From Microbacterium gubbeenense DSM 15944 (GTDB lineage Bacteria > Actinomycetota > Actinomycetes > Actinomycetales > Microbacteriaceae), in contig NZ_AUGQ01000001.1 in the NCBI RefSeq assembly GCF_000422745.1, forward strand, positions 310,001-374,000: a stretch of DNA of 64,000 bases. The letters are read 5' to 3'. Within the stretch, counting starts at the first letter, position 1, and each line of letters starts with the position of its first letter. Position numbers and translations under genes: made by a program. Shown here in pieces: positions 27,599 to 37,244 of the stretch. The notes beneath the pieces were generated by a model. It searched no databases and had not been told where the DNA came from. It worked only from the letters and a program-made list of their open reading frames with translations.

Positions 27599-28612
27599 TC
27601 AGCGCAGCCCGAGGTTGATCTCGCGCGCCCAGAACAGGCCGCGATAGATGAATCCGGTGTACCCCTGGACGAGCGTTGCGCCCGCATCCAGCCGCTCCTG
27701 CACGTCGTCCGGCGTTTCCGCGCCGCCGACCGAGATCACGCAGAACGACGGATCCGCAACTGCACCGCGCACGAGCTTCAGGACCTCGAGCGAGCGCTCC
27801 TTCACGGGCGGCCCGGAGACCCCGCCCGCCCCCATGCGATCCACCTCGGCGTCATCGGTCGCGAGGCCGTCACGAGAGATCGTGGTGTTGGTGGCGATGA
27901 GGCCGTCCAGGCGCAGCTCTGCGGCGAGCAGCGCGACGGCTGTGACCTCGTCGTCGGGCAGGTCGGGCGCGATCTTGACCAGCAGCGGCGTCGCCCCGGC
28001 CGCTGCGCGCACGGCTTCGAGCAGCGGGCGCAGCGTCTCGACTGCCTGCAGCCCGCGCAGCCCGGGGGTGTTCGGCGAAGAGACGTTGACCGCCAGGTAG
28101 TCGGCGAGCGGCGCGAGACTGCGGGCGCTCGTCACGTAGTCGGCGACCGCATCGTCCACCTCGACGACGCGGCTCTTGCCGATGTTCGCCCCGACGACCG
28201 CTCCCCTGCGTCGCAGCTTCGCGATGCGCTTCGCGGCCTGCGCGGCGCCGAGGTTGTTGAACCCCATCCGGTTGACGAGCCCGCGGTCGGCGACGAGGCG
28301 GAACAGGCGCGGCTTGGGGTTGCCGGGCTGCGGAATCGCGGTGACCGTTCCGATCTCGACGTGGCCGAAGCCGAGCGCGTCGAGCCCGCGCACACCGACG
28401 GCGTTCTTATCGAAGCCCGCGGCGATGCCGAACGGCGTCGGGAACGTGAGCCCCAGCGCCTCGACGCGCAGCGACGGATCCGGCTTCGTGAGCGCGCGGA
28501 CGAACGGCGCGACCGGCGCGGATCCCATGACGCGGATCGCAGTCATGCCGAGATGATGCGCGAACTCGGGATCGAGGCGCTTCAGGACGGTGCGGAACAG
28601 CAGATCGTACAT
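27599..28612 (-). CDS. pyrD: Dihydroorotate dehydrogenase (quinone), class 2
   Basis: A 337-residue class 2 enzyme, membrane-associated, oxidising dihydroorotate to orotate in pyrimidine synthesis with electrons going to quinone. The N-terminal amphipathic extension ('MYDLLFRTVLKRLDPEFAHHLGMTAIR') is typical of class 2; 'GIAAGFDKNAVGVRGLDALGFGHVEIGTVT', 'NRMGFNNLGA', 'VNVSSPNTPGLRGLQ' (catalytic Ser) and 'ISVGGAETPDDV' follow. The ATG at 28612 is chosen for this N-terminus; longer frames run into nrdR. Its start is seven bases after the nrdR stop, so nrdR-pyrD are probably co-transcribed. Confidence 0.95.
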   Translation of the reverse strand: MYDLLFRTVLKRLDPEFAHHLGMTAIRVMGSAPVAPFVRALTKPDPSLRVEALGLTFPTPFGIAAGFDKNAVGVRGLDALGFGHVEIGTVTAIPQPGNPKPRLFRLVADRGLVNRMGFNNLGAAQAAKRIAKLRRRGAVVGANIGKSRVVEVDDAVADYVTSARSLAPLADYLAVNVSSPNTPGLRGLQAVETLRPLLEAVRAAAGATPLLVKIAPDLPDDEVTAVALLAAELRLDGLIATNTTISRDGLATDDAEVDRMGAGGVSGPPVKERSLEVLKLVRGAVADPSFCVISVGGAETPDDVQERLDAGATLVQGYTGFIYRGLFWAREINLGLR

Positions 28613-28619
28613 GTCGAGC

Positions 28620-29081
28620 TCATTCCTGAGTGGCGTCACGGTCGCGGCGCAGGTCTGCGATCGCGTCTTCGAAGTCTTCAAGGGTCTCGAACGCGCGGTA
28701 CACGCTGGCGAAGCGCAGGTACGCGATCTCGTCGAGTTCGCGCAGCGGGTCGAGGATCGCGAGGCCGATGTCGTTGGCTTCGAACGTGCTCTGGCCCGTC
28801 TGGCGCAGCGCCTCCTCGACCTTCTGGGCGAGGATCGCGAGGTCGCCGTCGGTGACCGGCCGGCCCTGGCAGGCCTTCCCCGCACCGATGATGACCTTGT
28901 CGCGCGAGAACGGCTCGACCGCTCCGGAGCGCTTCACAACGCTCAGGCTCGCGGTCTCGATCGTCGAGAACCTGCCGCCGCACTCCGGGCACTGGCGGCG
29001 GCGGCGAATCGACAAGCCGTCGTCGGTGGTGCGCGAGTCGATCACGCGCGAGTCGGGGTGGCGGCAGAAAGGGCAGTGCAT
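28620..29081 (-). CDS. nrdR: Transcriptional repressor NrdR
   Basis: A 153-residue NrdR, the zinc-ribbon/ATP-cone repressor of ribonucleotide reductase genes. The zinc ribbon is [17 protein letters not shown]...[11 protein letters not shown] (four Cys), and the ATP cone covers about residues 46-136 ('[30 protein letters not shown]'). Its targets (nrd genes) are not in the window. It lies seven bases after hisD and upstream of pyrD. Confidence 0.97.
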   Translation of the reverse strand: MHCPFCRHPDSRVIDSRTTDDGLSIRRRRQCPECGGRFSTIETASLSVVKRSGAVEPFSRDKVIIGAGKACQGRPVTDGDLAILAQKVEEALRQTGQSTFEANDIGLAILDPLRELDEIAYLRFASVYRAFETLEDFEDAIADLRRDRDATQE

Positions 29082-29088
29082 AGCCCGC

Positions 29089-30408
29089 TCAGTTTAGGGC
29101 ATCGCCCTTTGTGAATCGGGCGGAGACGGCCTCGCCGTGCGCGGGCAGCGACTCGGCGTCGGCCAGCGCGACGATGCGATCCGCGACCACGCCGAGCGCG
29201 TCGCGATCGTATTCGACGACCTGCTGCGGGCGCAGGAACGTGTATGCGCCAAGGCCCGACGCATATCGCGACTGTCCCCCGGTCGGAAGCACGTGGTTGC
29301 TGCCGGCCATGTAGTCGCCGAGGCTCACCGGCGTGAACGATCCGACGAACAGGGCGCCCGCGTTCGTGTACGACGCCGCCGCGTCCCTCGCCCCCGCGAC
29401 GTGCAGCTCGAGGTGCTCGGGCCCGTACGCATTGCTGAACCGCGCCATCGTGTCGGCATCGTCGACGAGGACGATGGCCGACTGCGGGCCCGCGAGCGCC
29501 TCGGCCACGCGCGCAGCGTGACGGGTGCGCGGCTGGAGTGCCTCGATCTGGGTCTGAACGCGCGCCGCGACGTCCGTCGAATCGGTCACGAGCACGGCAG
29601 AGGCCTGTTCGTCGTGCTCCGCCTGGCTGATGAGGTCGTACGCGATGAGCGCCGCATCAGCCGTGTCGTCCGCCGCGATGAGGATCTCGGTCGCGCCCGC
29701 CTCGGCATCCGTGCCCACCGCGCCCGCGACGACGCGCTTCGCGGCGGCGACGAAGTTGTTGCCCGGGCCGGTGACGACGTCCACGGGATCGAGGCCGAGC
29801 GACGCAACGCCGTACGCGAGGGCGCCGATCGCACCCGCGCCACCCATCGCGTATACCTCGTCGACGCCGAGCAGACCCGCCACCGCGAGGATGGTCGGGT
29901 GCACGCGGCCGCCGCAGTCGGCCCGCGGCGGCGAGCAGAGCGCGAGGCTCGCGACCCCCGCCACCTGAGCCGGCACGACGTTCATGATCACGCTCGACGG
30001 ATAGACCGCCTTGCCGCCCGGGACGTACACGCCGGCCCGCCCGACGGGCTGCCAGCGTTGCGTCACGCGCGCGCCGGGCGCGATCTCGGTCGCGCGCGGC
30101 GCGGGCACCTGAGCGGCGGATCCTTCGCGCACGCGCGCGATCGACTCGTCGAGGGCGGCGCGCACGTCGGGGTCGAGCCCGGCGACCGCCTCTTCGATGT
30201 GCGATCGCGGCACGCGGATCTCGTGGCCAGATACGCCATCGAAGCGCTCGGCCTGCTCGCGCAGCGCCGATTCGCCCTCGGTGTGCACGGCGGCCACGAT
30301 CTCCTCAGCGGCATCGAGCGCCGCGGCGCGCGCGGCACTCGCGCGCGGCACGGCGGCCAGCAGCTCGGCGGGCGTGAGGTTCTGCCCGCGCAGGTCGATT
30401 GTGCGCAT
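29089..30408 (-). CDS. hisD: Histidinol dehydrogenase
   Basis: A 439-residue zinc and NAD enzyme catalysing the last two steps of histidine synthesis. Family blocks: '[25 protein letters not shown]', 'AIGALAYGV', '[16 protein letters not shown]', '[15 protein letters not shown]', and the catalytic '[11 protein letters not shown]' region. No other his genes are adjacent. The downstream nrdR starts seven bases after its stop, so hisD-nrdR-pyrD form one minus-strand run. Confidence 0.96.
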   Translation of the reverse strand: MRTIDLRGQNLTPAELLAAVPRASAARAAALDAAEEIVAAVHTEGESALREQAERFDGVSGHEIRVPRSHIEEAVAGLDPDVRAALDESIARVREGSAAQVPAPRATEIAPGARVTQRWQPVGRAGVYVPGGKAVYPSSVIMNVVPAQVAGVASLALCSPPRADCGGRVHPTILAVAGLLGVDEVYAMGGAGAIGALAYGVASLGLDPVDVVTGPGNNFVAAAKRVVAGAVGTDAEAGATEILIAADDTADAALIAYDLISQAEHDEQASAVLVTDSTDVAARVQTQIEALQPRTRHAARVAEALAGPQSAIVLVDDADTMARFSNAYGPEHLELHVAGARDAAASYTNAGALFVGSFTPVSLGDYMAGSNHVLPTGGQSRYASGLGAYTFLRPQQVVEYDRDALGVVADRIVALADAESLPAHGEAVSARFTKGDALN

Positions 30409-30437
30409 TCGAAGAGTCCTTACCGAGGAATGATTCG

Positions 30438-30466
30438 TCGCCCGTCGACGGCGCGTCGGCGGGCGA
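30438..30466 (-). terminator. Possible weak terminator hairpin upstream of hisD
   Basis: A 13-bp inverted repeat with one mismatch (30438-30450 and 30454-30466, 3-base loop) lies 10 bp past the stop of the membrane protein gene at 30477. There is no good T tract, so termination is uncertain. Confidence 0.35.
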
Positions 30467-30476
30467 CGCCGCCGGA

Positions 30477-31841
30477 TCAGCCGCGGGTGATGTTCGTCGT
30501 GTTGTGCAGGTAGCCGATTCGGCCGTCGTCATGTCGCATGACGAAGTAGGTGCCGCGATCCTCGAGCACGAGCGCCCACGCGGTCGGACCGATGCTGTAG
30601 ATCGGGCGTCCCTCGAAGTCATGCACGTCGCGCTGTTCGGGCGTGAGCGCCCAGAACGGCTGCGCGGCCGACGCCTGCTGCGGGGCCTCGGCCGGCTGCT
30701 GGTTGACCGGAAGCACCGTGGTGGCCGGTTCGGCCTCGTCACGCTGCTCGACCGCGGGCTGCGCGGCGGGCTCGTCGGCGGGGTGCGTCTCCTCGGTGGG
30801 CGCGGCCTCGGCCGGTTCCTCGGCGATCGTCTCCGAGACCGTGAGGTCTGCGGCGGGGATCTCGTCGGGATCCTGCGCGTCGTCGCTATGGACGGGGGCC
30901 GGAGCGTCCTGAGCGGGCGTCTCGTCTGCCGGAGTCACGTCTGCCGGAGGCTCCTGCGCGGCGGGTGCTTCGTACGCGGCCGGTGCCTCGTACGCGGCGG
31001 GAGTCTCGTGCTGCGCGGGCGCGCCGCCGAACGGATCCTGCGCGGCGGGCGCGCCGTATTCGGCCGGTACCTGCTGGGCCGGTGCCTGCTGCGCGGGTGC
31101 CTGCGCGCCCTGGGGCGGGTACGCATACGGCTGTCCCTGCGCGGATCCGGGCCACGGTGCCGGGGCCGGCTCAGGCTTCGGCGCGGCAACGATCGGGCGC
31201 GCCGGGCGGGCCGTCGCGTGCGCGGTGGTCTCCGTGCGGTTCGCGAAGTCCTCGGCGAACGGCGGCACGAAACGAGCGACGGCGGTGAAGAACACGCCCG
31301 CCAGCGCGACGACGAACGAGATCCAGACGATGACGCTGATGCTGATCACACCGCCGCCTCCGCCGAAGAACCCGATCATGTTGTTCACGGCCGACGAGAG
31401 CTGGCCGAGGATGAGCCCGAGGTTGAGCCACAGGAATGCGGCGACCGCGAAGGCGACGGAGGCCACCTGGTCGACGCTGAGCGCCCCCATGAACTGCACG
31501 CGAGGGACGAAGCGACGCACGGCGATGAGTGCGGCCGCGACGACAGGGAACAGCACGGCTCCGAGCCAGGTGATGCCCAGCGACCACACCGAGGGGTTGA
31601 TCCGGACGGTCTCGATCGTCACGGCGCTGAAGAACGACAGGACGAGGAGCGCGACAGCGAGCGCCATCACGATCCACTCGCGCAGCGTGAACGGCCCGAG
31701 ACCGTGCTGTGCGTTCGCGGGAGGCTCGTTCACGACCTGGTCCTCAGACATCGCCTGCGCGACGAAGCGGGGCTGTGTTCCGGCCGGAGTCGCCTCAGGG
31801 GCGGCGTACTGACCCGGGTATGGCGCGTTCTGGTCACTCAC
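30477..31841 (-). CDS. Membrane protein with Pro/Ala/Glu-rich cytoplasmic tail, unknown function
   Basis: A 454-residue protein of no recognised family. A short N-terminus precedes four to five transmembrane helices (about residues 50-200, for example 'EWIVMALAVALLVLSFFSAVTI' and 'ISISVIVWISFVVALAGVFFTAV'). Residues about 220-380 are low-complexity Pro/Ala/Gln then Pro/Ala/Glu/Asp-rich, including a duplicated 'AAYEAPAAYEAPA' piece. A compact C-terminal segment ('FWALTPEQRDVHDFEGRPIYSIGPTAWALVLEDRG') looks folded. The GTG at 31841 has GAGGAA upstream and is preferred over an ATG at 31871. It lies between dnaE and hisD on the same strand. Confidence 0.75.
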   Translation of the reverse strand: MSDQNAPYPGQYAAPEATPAGTQPRFVAQAMSEDQVVNEPPANAQHGLGPFTLREWIVMALAVALLVLSFFSAVTIETVRINPSVWSLGITWLGAVLFPVVAAALIAVRRFVPRVQFMGALSVDQVASVAFAVAAFLWLNLGLILGQLSSAVNNMIGFFGGGGGVISISVIVWISFVVALAGVFFTAVARFVPPFAEDFANRTETTAHATARPARPIVAAPKPEPAPAPWPGSAQGQPYAYPPQGAQAPAQQAPAQQVPAEYGAPAAQDPFGGAPAQHETPAAYEAPAAYEAPAAQEPPADVTPADETPAQDAPAPVHSDDAQDPDEIPAADLTVSETIAEEPAEAAPTEETHPADEPAAQPAVEQRDEAEPATTVLPVNQQPAEAPQQASAAQPFWALTPEQRDVHDFEGRPIYSIGPTAWALVLEDRGTYFVMRHDDGRIGYLHNTTNITRG

Positions 31842-31930
31842 TGCGACGTTCCTCTCCCTCACGCGCGACAATCGCGCCTTTCGATCTTACGCGGCACCGC
31901 CGGTGCGGACAGCCGGCCCAGCGGGCACCC

Positions 31931-34900
31931 CTACCCCAGGCACTGCGGGCCGAGGATCGCCTTCAGATCACCGAACAGCTCGGCCGATACGCGCACCGGC
32001 TTGGGCACCTCGAACACCTTCGCGCTGCGCCCGCGGTGCATCTTCAACCGCACCTCGGTGTCGCCCTGATGGCGCTCGAGAACGTCGACCAGGTCGCCCA
32101 CGACGCGCTCGGTCGCTCGCTGCTCGGGGATGAGGAGCATGAGCGGACCCGAGTCGTCGAACGATCCGATGTCGGGCGCGAAGGCCGACTGCGCATGGAT
32201 GTTCAGCCCGTCATCGCGCTTCGAGACGCGGCCGCGCACCACGAGGATCGAGTCCTGCACGAGGATCGGCTGGAACTCGGCGTACGTCTTGCCCATGAAC
32301 ATGACGGTGACCTCGGCCTCGAAGTCTTCGATCGTGATCATGCCGTACGGATTTCCGCTCGACTTCGCGACACGGTGCTGGGCGGTCGTGACGAGACCGG
32401 CGATCGTGACCTGCTCGCCATCCGGCACGTCTTCGGCGTTGACGAGGTCGTTGATCGTCGTCGAACGATGCTTCGCGAGCGGCACCTCGAGGCCCGCGAG
32501 CGGGTGATCCGAGACGTACAGCCCGAGCATGTCGCGTTCGAACGCGAGTTTGTCCTTCTTCGTCCATTCCGGGCGCTCAGGAACCTTCGACGCCTGATCC
32601 GGCTCGTCCCACAGGCTGTCGAAGTCGAACCCGACTTCGCCGTGCGCTGCCTTGCGCTTGTCGGCGACGGCCTGCTCAACGGCCTGCTCGTGAATCTCCA
32701 TGAGCGCACGTCGGGTGGATCCCATCGTGTCGAACGCGCCGGCCTTCGCGAGCGACTCGACCGTGCGCTTGTTCGTCACGTGGGCGGGTACGCGATCGAG
32801 GAAGTCGTGGAAGCTCGCGTACGGGCCGTCGGCCCGCGCGGCGATGATGCCCTCGACCACGCTGTGGCCGACGTTGCGGACGGCGCCGAGCCCGAAGCGG
32901 ATGTCGTCGCCCACGGCCGCGAAGTACTCGATCGACTCGCTCACGTCGGGCGGCAGCACCCGGATGCCCATGCGGCGGCACTCGTTCAAGTAGAGCGCGA
33001 GCTTGTCGCGCGAGTCACCGACGCTCGTGAGCAGGGCGGCCATGTACTCGGCCGGGTAGTGCGCCTTGAGGTACGCCGTCCAGTACGACACCACGCCGTA
33101 CGCGGCGGAGTGCGCCTTGTTGAAGGCGTAGTCGGAGAACGGCAGCAGGATGTCCCACAGCGCCTTGATCGCGCCGTCGCCGTAGCCGCGATCCTTCATG
33201 CCCTGCGCGAAGCCTGCGTACTGCTTGTCGAGCTCGGACTTCTTCTTCTTGCCCATCGCGCGGCGCAGAATGTCGGCCTGTCCGAGCGAGAACCCCGCGA
33301 CCTTCTGCGCGATCGCCATCACCTGCTCCTGGTAGATGATGAGGCCGTAGCTGGTGTCGAGGATGTCCTTCAGCGGCTCTTCGAGCTCGGGGTGGATCGG
33401 GGTGATCGGCTGCTCGCCGTTCTTCCGCAACGCGTAGTTGGTGTGCGAGTTCGCCCCCATGGGGCCCGGACGATAAAGGGCGATGACGGCGGAGATGTCT
33501 TCGAAGTTGTCGGGCTTCATGAGGCGCAGAAGCGACCGCATCGGCCCGCCGTCGAGCTGGAAGACGCCCAGGGTATCGCCGCGTGCCAGCAGCTCGTACG
33601 CCTTGCGGTCGTCGAGCCCGAGCACTTCGAGGTCGAGCTCGACCTGCTTGTTCGTGCGGATGTTGTCGAGCGCGTCGGAGATGATCGTGAGGTTGCGCAG
33701 CCCGAGGAAGTCCATCTTGATCAGGCCGAGCGACTCGCAGGCCGGATAGTCGAACTGCGTGACGATCTGGCCGTCCTGCTCGCGCTTCATGATCGGAATG
33801 ATGTCGATCAGCGGATCGCTCGACATGATCACACCGGCCGCGTGCACGCCCCACTGCCGCTTCAGCCCCTCGAGCCCGATCGCGTGGTCGAAGACCGTGC
33901 GCGCCTCGGGATCGGTCTCGATGACGTTGCGGAACTCGCTCGCTTCCTTGTAGCGCGCGTGCTTCGGATCGAACATGCCGTCGAGAGGCATGTCCTTGCC
34001 CATGACGGGCGGCGGCATCGCCTTGGTGAGCCGCTCCCCCATGCTGAACGGGAAGCCGAGCACCCGGCCCGCGTCCTTCAGCGCCTGCTTCGACTTGATC
34101 GTGCCGTACGTGACGATCTGCGCCACGCGCTCGTCGCCGTACTTCTCCGTCACGTACTCGATGACCTCGCCGCGGCGCCGATCATCGAAGTCGACGTCGA
34201 AGTCGGGCATCGACACGCGGTCGGGGTTGAGGAAGCGCTCGAAGATGAGGCCGTGCTCGATCGGGTCGAGGTCGGTGATGCGCATCGCGTAGGCGACCAT
34301 CGACCCTGCACCGGATCCGCGACCGGGGCCCACCCGGATGCCGTTGTTCTTCGACCAGTTGATGAAGTCGGCGACGACGAGGAAGTACCCCGGGAACCGC
34401 ATCTGCAGGATGATCCCGATCTCGTACTCGGCCCGGGCCCGCACGTTGTCGGGGATGCCGTTCGGGTACCGGTATTTCAGGCCGAGCTCGACCTCCTTGA
34501 CGAACCAGCTGTCCTCGGTCTCGCCCTCGGGAACGGGGAATCGCGGCATGTAGTTCGCCGACGTGTCGAACTCGATGTTGCACCGCTCGGCGATGAGCAG
34601 CGTGTTATCGCACGACTCGGGGTGCTCGCGGAAGATCTGACGCATCTCGGCGGCCGACTTGATGTAGTAGCCGTCGCCATCGAGCTTGAAGCGGTTCGGG
34701 TCGTCGAGACGGGATCCCGACTGCACGCAGAGCAGCGCTTCGTGCGCCTTCGCATCCGACTGGTGCGTGTAGTGGGAGTCATTCGTCGCGACGAGCGGGA
34801 TCGCCAGGTCCTTCGAGATCCTCAGGAGGTCTTCGCGCACGCGCCGCTCGATCTCGAGGCCGTGCTCCATGATCTCGGTGAAGTAGTTCTCCTTGCCGAA

Positions 34901-35443
34901 GATGTCCTGATACTCGGCGGCCGCCTGGCGCGCCTCTTCGTACTGACCGAGTCGCAGGCGCGTCTGGATCTCGCCGGACGGGCAACCGGTCGTCGCGATG
35001 ACCCCCTTGGCATAGGTCTGCAGCAGTTCGCGGTCCATGCGGGGCTTGAAGTAGTAGCCCTCGATGCTCGCGAGGGAGCTCATGCGGAACAGGTTGTGCA
35101 TGCCGGGAGTGTCTTCGGCCCACATGGTCATGTGCGTGTACGCGCCGCCGCCCGAGACATCATCGCGCTTCTGCTCCGAAGACCCCCATGACACCCGGGA
35201 GCGGTCGCCGCGGGCCGTGCCCGGGGTGACGTAGGCCTCGAGGCCCACAATCGGCTTGATCCCCTGCGCGGTCGCCGCCTTGTAGAACTCGAATGAGGCG
35301 TAATTGTTGCCGTGATCGGTGACGGCGATCGCCGGCATCTCGAGCTCTGCAGCGGCCTTCGTCATATCGGCGAGCTTCGCCGCCCCGTCGAGCATCGAAT
35401 ACTCGCTGTGGACATGGAGGTGCACGAAGGAGTCGGAGGCCAT
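31931..35443 (-). CDS. dnaE: DNA polymerase III subunit alpha
   Basis: A 1170-residue replicative polymerase catalytic subunit of the DnaE1 type. Domains in order: PHP ('FVHLHVHSEYSMLDGAAKLADM', about 1-280), the C-family polymerase core with 'GPGRGSGAGSMVAYAMRITDLDPIEHGLIFERFLNP' and the catalytic aspartates in 'PDFDVDFDDRRRGEVIEY', helix-hairpin-helix region, and a C-terminal OB fold ('VTIAGLVTTAQHRVAKSSGNPYGMITIEDFEAEVTVMFMG'). Length is as expected. Single-gene unit, divergent from the ECF ATPase gene. Confidence 0.97.
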   Translation of the reverse strand: MASDSFVHLHVHSEYSMLDGAAKLADMTKAAAELEMPAIAVTDHGNNYASFEFYKAATAQGIKPIVGLEAYVTPGTARGDRSRVSWGSSEQKRDDVSGGGAYTHMTMWAEDTPGMHNLFRMSSLASIEGYYFKPRMDRELLQTYAKGVIATTGCPSGEIQTRLRLGQYEEARQAAAEYQDIFGKENYFTEIMEHGLEIERRVREDLLRISKDLAIPLVATNDSHYTHQSDAKAHEALLCVQSGSRLDDPNRFKLDGDGYYIKSAAEMRQIFREHPESCDNTLLIAERCNIEFDTSANYMPRFPVPEGETEDSWFVKEVELGLKYRYPNGIPDNVRARAEYEIGIILQMRFPGYFLVVADFINWSKNNGIRVGPGRGSGAGSMVAYAMRITDLDPIEHGLIFERFLNPDRVSMPDFDVDFDDRRRGEVIEYVTEKYGDERVAQIVTYGTIKSKQALKDAGRVLGFPFSMGERLTKAMPPPVMGKDMPLDGMFDPKHARYKEASEFRNVIETDPEARTVFDHAIGLEGLKRQWGVHAAGVIMSSDPLIDIIPIMKREQDGQIVTQFDYPACESLGLIKMDFLGLRNLTIISDALDNIRTNKQVELDLEVLGLDDRKAYELLARGDTLGVFQLDGGPMRSLLRLMKPDNFEDISAVIALYRPGPMGANSHTNYALRKNGEQPITPIHPELEEPLKDILDTSYGLIIYQEQVMAIAQKVAGFSLGQADILRRAMGKKKKSELDKQYAGFAQGMKDRGYGDGAIKALWDILLPFSDYAFNKAHSAAYGVVSYWTAYLKAHYPAEYMAALLTSVGDSRDKLALYLNECRRMGIRVLPPDVSESIEYFAAVGDDIRFGLGAVRNVGHSVVEGIIAARADGPYASFHDFLDRVPAHVTNKRTVESLAKAGAFDTMGSTRRALMEIHEQAVEQAVADKRKAAHGEVGFDFDSLWDEPDQASKVPERPEWTKKDKLAFERDMLGLYVSDHPLAGLEVPLAKHRSTTINDLVNAEDVPDGEQVTIAGLVTTAQHRVAKSSGNPYGMITIEDFEAEVTVMFMGKTYAEFQPILVQDSILVVRGRVSKRDDGLNIHAQSAFAPDIGSFDDSGPLMLLIPEQRATERVVGDLVDVLERHQGDTEVRLKMHRGRSAKVFEVPKPVRVSAELFGDLKAILGPQCLG

Positions 35444-35506
35444 GGGACCAGTCTAGGTTCGCGCGCCGGTCATCGCGTCGGGACGTGGCCCCTCTCGCCG
35501 CTCGGG

Positions 35507-35525
35507 TGAGGTTAGGCTCAGCTCA
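35507..35525 (+). promoter_or_regulatory. Candidate iron box (DtxR/IdeR/DmdR type) before the ECF transporter genes
   Basis: TGAGGTTAGGCTCAGCTCA matches the 19-bp consensus TTAGGTTAGGCTAACCTAA at 15 positions, with the left half and centre (AGGTTAGGCT) intact. It lies 36 bp before the GTG of the ECF ATPase gene. Weaker than the other three boxes in this island. Confidence 0.5.
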
Positions 35526-35561
35526 TCAAGACGAACCGACTGTCGACCCCAGGATCTCCGC

Positions 35562-37244
35562 GTGCCCGAACCCGTTCCCCTGCTCCGCATCCATGACCTC
35601 GCCATCACCCGCGCGGGTGCGGAGCGAGAGCGACCGCAGGGCGTCACCTTCGACGTCCATGCGGGCGAGGTCATCCTGGTGCTCGGACCCAGCGGGGCGG
35701 GGAAGTCCACGCTCGCTCTCGCCTTCAACGGCCTGCTGCCGCAGTCGGTTCCCGCGAGTGTGCGGGGCACGGTCGAGGTGGGAGGACGCAGCGCTCGGAC
35801 GACTCCGGTCGCGCTTCTGAGCGCCGATGTCGCCATGGTGTTCCAGGATCCGGACGCGCAGATCGTCACGTCGACCGTGCTCGACGAGGTCGCCTTCGCG
35901 CTCGAGAACATGCTGCTCACCGTTCCCGAGATTCTCACCCGCTCGGAGGATGCCCTCCGCCGCGTCGGTCTCTGGGAGCGCCGTACGGATCGACCGGACG
36001 TGCTCTCCGGGGGCGGGCGGCAGAGGCTCGCCATCGCCTGCGCGATCGCGATGGGCTCGTCCGTCATCGTGCTGGACGAGCCGACCGCCAATCTCGATCC
36101 CCAGGGCGTCGAGGACGTCTACCGCGCGCTCGCGGACCTCGTCGCCGACGGCTCCCGCGCGATCGTCCTCATCGAGCACGACCTCGACGCAGCGATGCAC
36201 CTCGTCACGCGCGTACTCGTGCTGGATCAGGACGGGCGTCTCGTCGCGGACGGATCGGCGGACCACGTGCTCCGCCACCGTGCGGACGAGCTCACGGCCC
36301 TCGGCGTCTGGCTTCCGTCCGCGGCGATCCTCGCCCGGTCGCTCCGCGATCTCGGCGCGCTCGACCCGCAGGATCCACTTCCGCTGACCCCTGGAGAGCT
36401 GGCCGTCGCGCTCGACGGCGCCGACACGCGCGGAAGGACAGCGCCGCGCCGTCCACCCGCACCTGCGTCAGACGGCGACCCGATCATCCGCGCGCGCGGC
36501 CTCACGATCCGGCGCGGCAGGTCGGAGGTGATCCACGAGGTGGACCTGGACATCGCGCGCGGTTCGCTCACGGCCGTCATCGGCACGAACGGCGCGGGCA
36601 AGACGACGCTCGCGCAGGCACTCGCGGGCGTGGTCCCGCCGCCGAAGCGCCGGGTATCGGTCGACGGCCTCGACCCCGGCACCGTGTCGCCGCGCAGACT
36701 CGCCTCACGTATCGGGTTCGTCTTCCAGAATCCCGAGCACCAGTTCATCGCGCACACGGTGTTCGACGAACTCGCTCACGGCCCGCGCCTGCTCGGCGAC
36801 GACGACGTCGGGGCAGTCGTCGAGGGCGTGCTCCGACGACTGGGACTGGAACATCGCGCGGCCGCGCATCCCCTCACGCTCTCGGGCGGCGAGAAGCGCC
36901 GGCTGTCCGTCGGCACCGCCCTCGTCGCGCGCCCCCGCGTGCTCGTCCTCGACGAGCCCACGTACGGACAGGATCGCGCCCGCGCCGACGAGCTGCTCCG
37001 GCTCCTCGAGGAGCTGAGGCAGGACGGCACGACGATTCTCATCGTCACCCACGACCTCGATCTGGTTGCGGCACGGAGCACGCACACGATCGTTCTCGAC
37101 CGCGGTCGCGTGCACGCCGCGGGACCCACGGAGGAGATCTTCGCCGACGCGCGGATCCTCGAGGACGCCGGACTGCACCTGCCGGAGCTGATGCGCGTTC
37201 TTCCCGCCGACCTGCGCGCACTCGCGTCGGAGGCCCGACGTTGA
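35562..37244 (+). CDS. ECF transporter ATPase, two fused ABC domains (EcfA-A', YkoD-like)
   Basis: A 560-residue cytoplasmic ATPase with two ABC cassettes in one chain. Cassette 1 (about residues 5-235): Walker A GPSGAGKST, signature LSGGGRQR, Walker B VIVLDEPTANLD. Cassette 2 (about 305-550): Walker A GTNGAGKTT, signature LSGGEKRR, Walker B VLVLDEPTYGQD. Fused A-A' proteins occur in YkoEDC-type energy-coupling factor importers. The start is GTG at 35562. The stop overlaps the TTG of the T-component gene. A candidate iron box precedes it, and a YkoE-like S component is encoded at 63629 beyond the siderophore genes, so the substrate may be the ferric siderophore (inference). Confidence 0.92.
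   Translation: MPEPVPLLRIHDLAITRAGAERERPQGVTFDVHAGEVILVLGPSGAGKSTLALAFNGLLPQSVPASVRGTVEVGGRSARTTPVALLSADVAMVFQDPDAQIVTSTVLDEVAFALENMLLTVPEILTRSEDALRRVGLWERRTDRPDVLSGGGRQRLAIACAIAMGSSVIVLDEPTANLDPQGVEDVYRALADLVADGSRAIVLIEHDLDAAMHLVTRVLVLDQDGRLVADGSADHVLRHRADELTALGVWLPSAAILARSLRDLGALDPQDPLPLTPGELAVALDGADTRGRTAPRRPPAPASDGDPIIRARGLTIRRGRSEVIHEVDLDIARGSLTAVIGTNGAGKTTLAQALAGVVPPPKRRVSVDGLDPGTVSPRRLASRIGFVFQNPEHQFIAHTVFDELAHGPRLLGDDDVGAVVEGVLRRLGLEHRAAAHPLTLSGGEKRRLSVGTALVARPRVLVLDEPTYGQDRARADELLRLLEELRQDGTTILIVTHDLDLVAARSTHTIVLDRGRVHAAGPTEEIFADARILEDAGLHLPELMRVLPADLRALASEARR

Noticed and set aside
31709..35191. Plus-strand open frame of 1160 codons opposite dnaE
   Set aside because: Shadow frame of dnaE; no protein-like motifs, low in Lys, and dnaE motifs are complete on the other strand.
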